From the NCBI GenBank assembly GCA_035373625.1, contig DAOSNS010000023.1, positions 1 through 64,000 on the forward strand: a DNA stretch of 64,000 nt, in the 5' to 3' direction. Both the position numbers and the translations under genes were made by a program. Source of the DNA: DSWT01 sp035373625. GTDB lineage: Bacteria > Chloroflexota > Anaerolineae > B4-G1 > SLSP01. Shown here in pieces: positions 60,475 through 64,000 of this stretch (positions are counted from its first letter, which is position 1; the number at the start of each line of letters is the position of its first letter). The notes beneath the pieces were generated by a model. It was given only the letters and a program-made list of their open reading frames with translations, had not been told where the DNA came from and ran no database searches.

Positions 60475-63400
60475 ATGAAAACTAAACGACAAAGCCTCGA
60501 GTTTTGGAAGAGAGGGCTATGTCCGGTGGTCTTGGGCATGGTGCTGATTCTTACATTCCTCGTCTGGCCCTCACCATTGTTGGCGGCCGGCGGGCCGGGC
60601 GGTGTAGGCAGTGACGGGGGGGACTCGGATTTGCGGCTGTGGTTGCGCGCGGATAAGGGGGTGTACGCTGATCCCGCCTGCTTGTCACCGGCGAATGTCG
60701 GTGTGGCGGTTGCGTGCTGGAGCGATCAAAGTGGCTATGGGTTGGATGTAACACAGGCCGATCCGGGGCTACAGCCCGTTTATCGTTCGACGAAGCTGCT
60801 TGAATTCGACACCGACGTGCTTACCGGCACCCAGCCGGTGCAATTGTTTGCCACACCCAATTCTGGTTTGAGTGTCATCATCGCCTTCAAATCGGGAGTT
60901 TATACCCAGACATCGGTGCTGATGAACTATGGCAGCTCGGCAGCTCTGGATGTGGATCGCAATCTGGAACTGGGGTACACATTCGGCGGGGAGGGTGATT
61001 TCGGCTTACACCGTGGCGGGGGAAACGCGACCGTAGCCGCGACGACACGGATTACGGCGGAACAACCTTACATCTTCAGCACGGTGGTGTTGACCAGCGG
61101 CCTGGTACCGACGACGAGTGTGCGTTTGTACCTCAACGGCACGCCGGCGGCCTTGACTGCACTGGCAGGGGGCTGGCTCACAAGCGGCACTTATCCAACC
61201 ACGACCGTGCCACTGGACATCGGCGCGCGCCGCGATGGCAATTTGCCGGCCTATCCCGATGTTGCGCCTGACGCTTTTCACAAGGGTGATATTTCGGAAG
61301 TCATTGTTTTCACGACACCCCTCAATACGGCGCAACAGACGATCATCGAGAACTATTTAAGTGCAAAGTACACCATTCCGTTGAATGTGGCGGCCACAAA
61401 GTATGTCCATAGTGCTTACATCTACGATGTCATCGGCATCGGCAAAGAAGCGGACGGGATGCATACCGAAGCGCGAGGTGCAGGGTTGATCTTGGAGAAT
61501 GGCGGGTATTTGCGAGATGTTGGTGATTACTTGATGGCCGGACATCGCACGGTGGTCAATGTCTGGACAAATGCATCTTTGCCGGCAGGGGTCAGCTCGC
61601 GTTGGGAGCGCAACTGGTATTTTGATAAAACGGATGTTGGAGATAACGGCGGCGCCATCACTCTGAAGTTTGATTTTAGCGAGGGGGATATTGAGGGCGA
61701 GCCAAACGGTATCTATGTCCTCTTGGGACGTTCCGGGACCGGTGGACGCTTCCGGGTAGTGCAGGCTTCCAGCTATATCGAGGGAGATCAAGTGATTTTC
61801 CCCAATGTTGTTGCCTTAAAAGATGGCTGGTCATATACGCTAGGTCAGGCTTCCGATCAATACTACTTTTTGGAAGATAGTCAACAACCCGGCGGGCCGG
61901 CGTTCAATTTTGAGGATATATCCGCAACGGGTACGGAGATTGTTTTTAGCCCGCTGGTGGACAACGGAATGAGCGGGGCGCTGCCGTTGGGGTTTTCGTT
62001 CAATTTCTACGATGTCAACTACTCAAATGTATACTTGAGTACCGAGGGGTTCATCACATTTTTGCCGGGACAACAGCCGAGCTCCGGTACGGCTGTGCCC
62101 ATCCCCACCAATGATGTGCACAATGGCTTGATTGCCGGCTGGTGGAATGACCTGGACCAGCGGTACGGCGGAAAATTCTACTACGAGACCAGAGGGACAG
62201 CGCCGAATCGTCGCTTCATTGTGCAATACCACGCCCTGCCCTTAGTGGGGCCAGGGGGAGTGACGAGTACCTTCCAGATCAAGTTGTTTGAAAGCTCCAA
62301 TATCATCGAAGTGCATTACTTGAACGCCCAAACGCAGGTGAATACTTATGCCCTGGGCGGCATCGAAAATCAAAGCGGAACCAGCGGTTTGCAATACTAT
62401 TACGGCGATGCCAACATTGCCAATCTCGCGGTGCGGTACTCGCGGCCGTTGTTTTTGTTGGAGCAGATGGTCAACGATCCCACGCCGCGCATAGGGGACC
62501 GTATCACGTATACCCTCATCCTGCGTAGCAATTTCCCGGTGGCGACCACCGAGGCCGTGGTGAGTGACACATTGGACGCCGGTCTGGTCTTTGCCACGGA
62601 GGCCATCACGGTAACGCCCCCCCAGACGTTCAACCAGCTCCTTCAAGGGCAAATCTTACGGCTTGATGGGTTTACGTTAGGGGCAGGGCAGCGGATTACA
62701 TTTACCATTCCGGTGACGGTGAACACGGATGTGGTGATGGGGGATCCCTTGCTTAACACGGCATTACTGATGCACCCGGCGCTTTCTGCGCCACGAACGA
62801 GCGAGGTCAGCATCGTACCGGACAATTGCTGGGTGAATCTGAACGGTGCGATTTCCGATCAAGTGCAACCTATGCTTGATCTGGCCGCGCCCGGTGACGA
62901 GGTCAAAGTCGCAGGATATTGTTTGGATCTCTCGGCTCAGTGGGAAGGTGTGGAACAGGTAGCTTACATCAGCAAAACTTTGACCTTGCGCGGGGGCTAT
63001 ACGCCTGCCGACTGGACGACGGCTTATCCCACCGTGACGACCGTGTTGGATGCCCGGGGCCAGGGGCGTGTTGTGTTTGTTGCGCCGGGCGTGACCGTAA
63101 CGTTAGCCAATCTGTATTTGATCAACGGAGATGCCTTCCAAAGCGGCAGTACGCAAAGCTATGGAGGTGGAGTGTATGCTGCGAACGCTCAATTGAGTGT
63201 GCAAGATGTGCAGCTCTATGACAACACTGCCCTGCTGGGGGGAGGCGTTTATGTATCCGGTGGAATGTTGAATTGGACTCGCGGTGCGGCGATGACCAAT
63301 ACTGCGTCTACCTCTGGTGGTGGGATATACCTGACCGACGGCGTCACCGTCTGGTTGAATGGCGTCGTTTTGCGCGCCAATGGATTGGAAAACAGCCTGT

Positions 63401-64000
63401 CTACCGGTCAAGGTGGTGCTGGTCTTTATGCTTTGAACAGTACGCTGGTATTGACCGGTCAGGTACAACTCTATGCCAATACCGGGGCCTATCAAGGCGG
63501 TGGCATTTACGTACAGAACACGCCGTTGACGGCGCAACAACTCATCGTCCGGGAGAACGGTGCAGACCGGGGCGGCGGGATGTTTGTCAGTGGCGGCACG
63601 GCGCAGTTGAGTGATCTGGATGTGCGTGATAATTACACCTGGGGGCGCTCTGGCCATGGCGGCGGCCTGTACTTTTTGCAAAGTTCGGCGCAAATCTCGA
63701 TGAGTCAACTTGTCTCCAATACGGCCAACGGCATCGGTGGCGCCATCTATGCCGATCGCACCAACGTTTTACTGGTTTCCAGTGTCATCAGTCATAACTT
63801 CAGCCAGTTGGAAGGCGGGGGTGTTTATGCCAACAATGTTGTGAGTATGACCCTGCGGGACAATGACATTGTTAACAATCGGGGGGCCTCCGGTGCTGGC
63901 CTGTACGTCAATACCGGCACTCCGAACTTGAGCAACAACCGTTTTGTCGGCAACCAGACCTTTGTTTCCGGCAATGGTGGCGGTGTGATGCTTTATAAAA
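60475..64000 (+). CDS. Giant secreted adhesin-like beta-helix protein (right end missing)
   Basis: The ATG behind AGGAG begins a frame open to the window edge, at least 1175 codons. A signal peptide (LGMVLILTFLVWPSPLLAA) is followed by a LamG-like domain (residues 55-300), a second surface domain with WWNDLDQRYGG, a DUF11-type domain (YTLILRSNFPVATTEAVVSD) and from about residue 780 a right-handed parallel beta-helix of GGGVY/GGGIY units (SYGGGVYAANAQLSVQDVQL). It should be outside the cell, as an adhesin or a polysaccharide-binding or lyase-like protein. The C-terminus and anchor are outside the window. Confidence 0.83.
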   Translation, partial: MKTKRQSLEFWKRGLCPVVLGMVLILTFLVWPSPLLAAGGPGGVGSDGGDSDLRLWLRADKGVYADPACLSPANVGVAVACWSDQSGYGLDVTQADPGLQPVYRSTKLLEFDTDVLTGTQPVQLFATPNSGLSVIIAFKSGVYTQTSVLMNYGSSAALDVDRNLELGYTFGGEGDFGLHRGGGNATVAATTRITAEQPYIFSTVVLTSGLVPTTSVRLYLNGTPAALTALAGGWLTSGTYPTTTVPLDIGARRDGNLPAYPDVAPDAFHKGDISEVIVFTTPLNTAQQTIIENYLSAKYTIPLNVAATKYVHSAYIYDVIGIGKEADGMHTEARGAGLILENGGYLRDVGDYLMAGHRTVVNVWTNASLPAGVSSRWERNWYFDKTDVGDNGGAITLKFDFSEGDIEGEPNGIYVLLGRSGTGGRFRVVQASSYIEGDQVIFPNVVALKDGWSYTLGQASDQYYFLEDSQQPGGPAFNFEDISATGTEIVFSPLVDNGMSGALPLGFSFNFYDVNYSNVYLSTEGFITFLPGQQPSSGTAVPIPTNDVHNGLIAGWWNDLDQRYGGKFYYETRGTAPNRRFIVQYHALPLVGPGGVTSTFQIKLFESSNIIEVHYLNAQTQVNTYALGGIENQSGTSGLQYYYGDANIANLAVRYSRPLFLLEQMVNDPTPRIGDRITYTLILRSNFPVATTEAVVSDTLDAGLVFATEAITVTPPQTFNQLLQGQILRLDGFTLGAGQRITFTIPVTVNTDVVMGDPLLNTALLMHPALSAPRTSEVSIVPDNCWVNLNGAISDQVQPMLDLAAPGDEVKVAGYCLDLSAQWEGVEQVAYISKTLTLRGGYTPADWTTAYPTVTTVLDARGQGRVVFVAPGVTVTLANLYLINGDAFQSGSTQSYGGGVYAANAQLSVQDVQLYDNTALLGGGVYVSGGMLNWTRGAAMTNTASTSGGGIYLTDGVTVWLNGVVLRANGLENSLSTGQGGAGLYALNSTLVLTGQVQLYANTGAYQGGGIYVQNTPLTAQQLIVRENGADRGGGMFVSGGTAQLSDLDVRDNYTWGRSGHGGGLYFLQSSAQISMSQLVSNTANGIGGAIYADRTNVLLVSSVISHNFSQLEGGGVYANNVVSMTLRDNDIVNNRGASGAGLYVNTGTPNLSNNRFVGNQTFVSGNGGGVMLYK

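Overview
The window looks like a chromosomal contig from a GC-rich Gram-positive-like or monoderm bacterium, most probably a member of the Chloroflexota (Anaerolineae or a relative), and possibly a metagenome assembly because it holds a 100-N scaffold gap. The assignment is inference. It rests on a DUF2298 (Chlor_Arch_YYY) membrane protein, repeats of the PTGDRGANLARAIACYEEAL type in TPR proteins, secreted proteins with Thr/Pro linkers and a YxPLVMR tail, a CIRCE/HrcA heat-shock operon, and many heptamer-like short tandem repeats between genes. No phage, plasmid, insertion sequence, CRISPR array or rRNA gene was seen.

Layout. 0.1-4.4 kb: an oleB-oleC-oleD long-chain olefin operon with a small pyrophosphatase-like gene; oleA is not in the window. 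4.7-8.3 kb: a P-loop ATPase paired with a TPR protein whose repeats are near-identical and interrupted by the gap, then a 20-unit 39-bp tandem array. 8.3-12 kb: a secreted clan A glycoside hydrolase, a TetR regulator with a tandem-repeat insertion and a monoacylglycerol-lipase-like hydrolase. 12-26.7 kb: mostly minus-strand housekeeping genes (methyltransferase on the plus strand, DUF2298 protein, ComEA-like, GTPase, FtsK, S1 protein, membrane HTH regulator, GNAT, a Thr/Pro-linker protein, purine nucleoside phosphorylase, Xer recombinase, DUF951, guanylate kinase).

26.8-30.8 kb: FmdB-like zinc ribbon, an SDR/enoyl reductase, rpsA-infA and a VapBC toxin-antitoxin pair. 30.8-35 kb: hrcA-grpE-dnaJ-prmA behind a perfect CIRCE element and a consensus promoter, without dnaK. 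35-37 kb: KDG kinase and KDPG aldolase, with a 173-bp tandem duplication that copied the aldolase leader and its first 26 codons. 37-48 kb: DUF3592 protein, glycosyltransferase, small kinase, RNase HII, a membrane TPR protein, a Rieske oxygenase, a GH5-like multidomain secreted protein, a stand-alone condensation-type acyltransferase, a DegV protein and tRNA-Lys(CTT). 48-53 kb: a YtxH protein and partner, a PLC-like protein, an M1 peptidase and a membrane protein.

53.1-58.3 kb: a compact TPR / J-domain / GrpE-like / Hsp70 operon. It forms a second, non-canonical chaperone module and is the most system-like novelty here. 58.4-60.2 kb: dTDP-4-dehydrorhamnose reductase and a family 2 glycosyltransferase. 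60.5 kb to the end: a very large secreted beta-helix protein that runs off the window. At least three dispersed intergenic repeat families and many short tandem repeats thread through the window. Several of these repeats have entered coding sequence at gene ends or as internal in-frame insertions.
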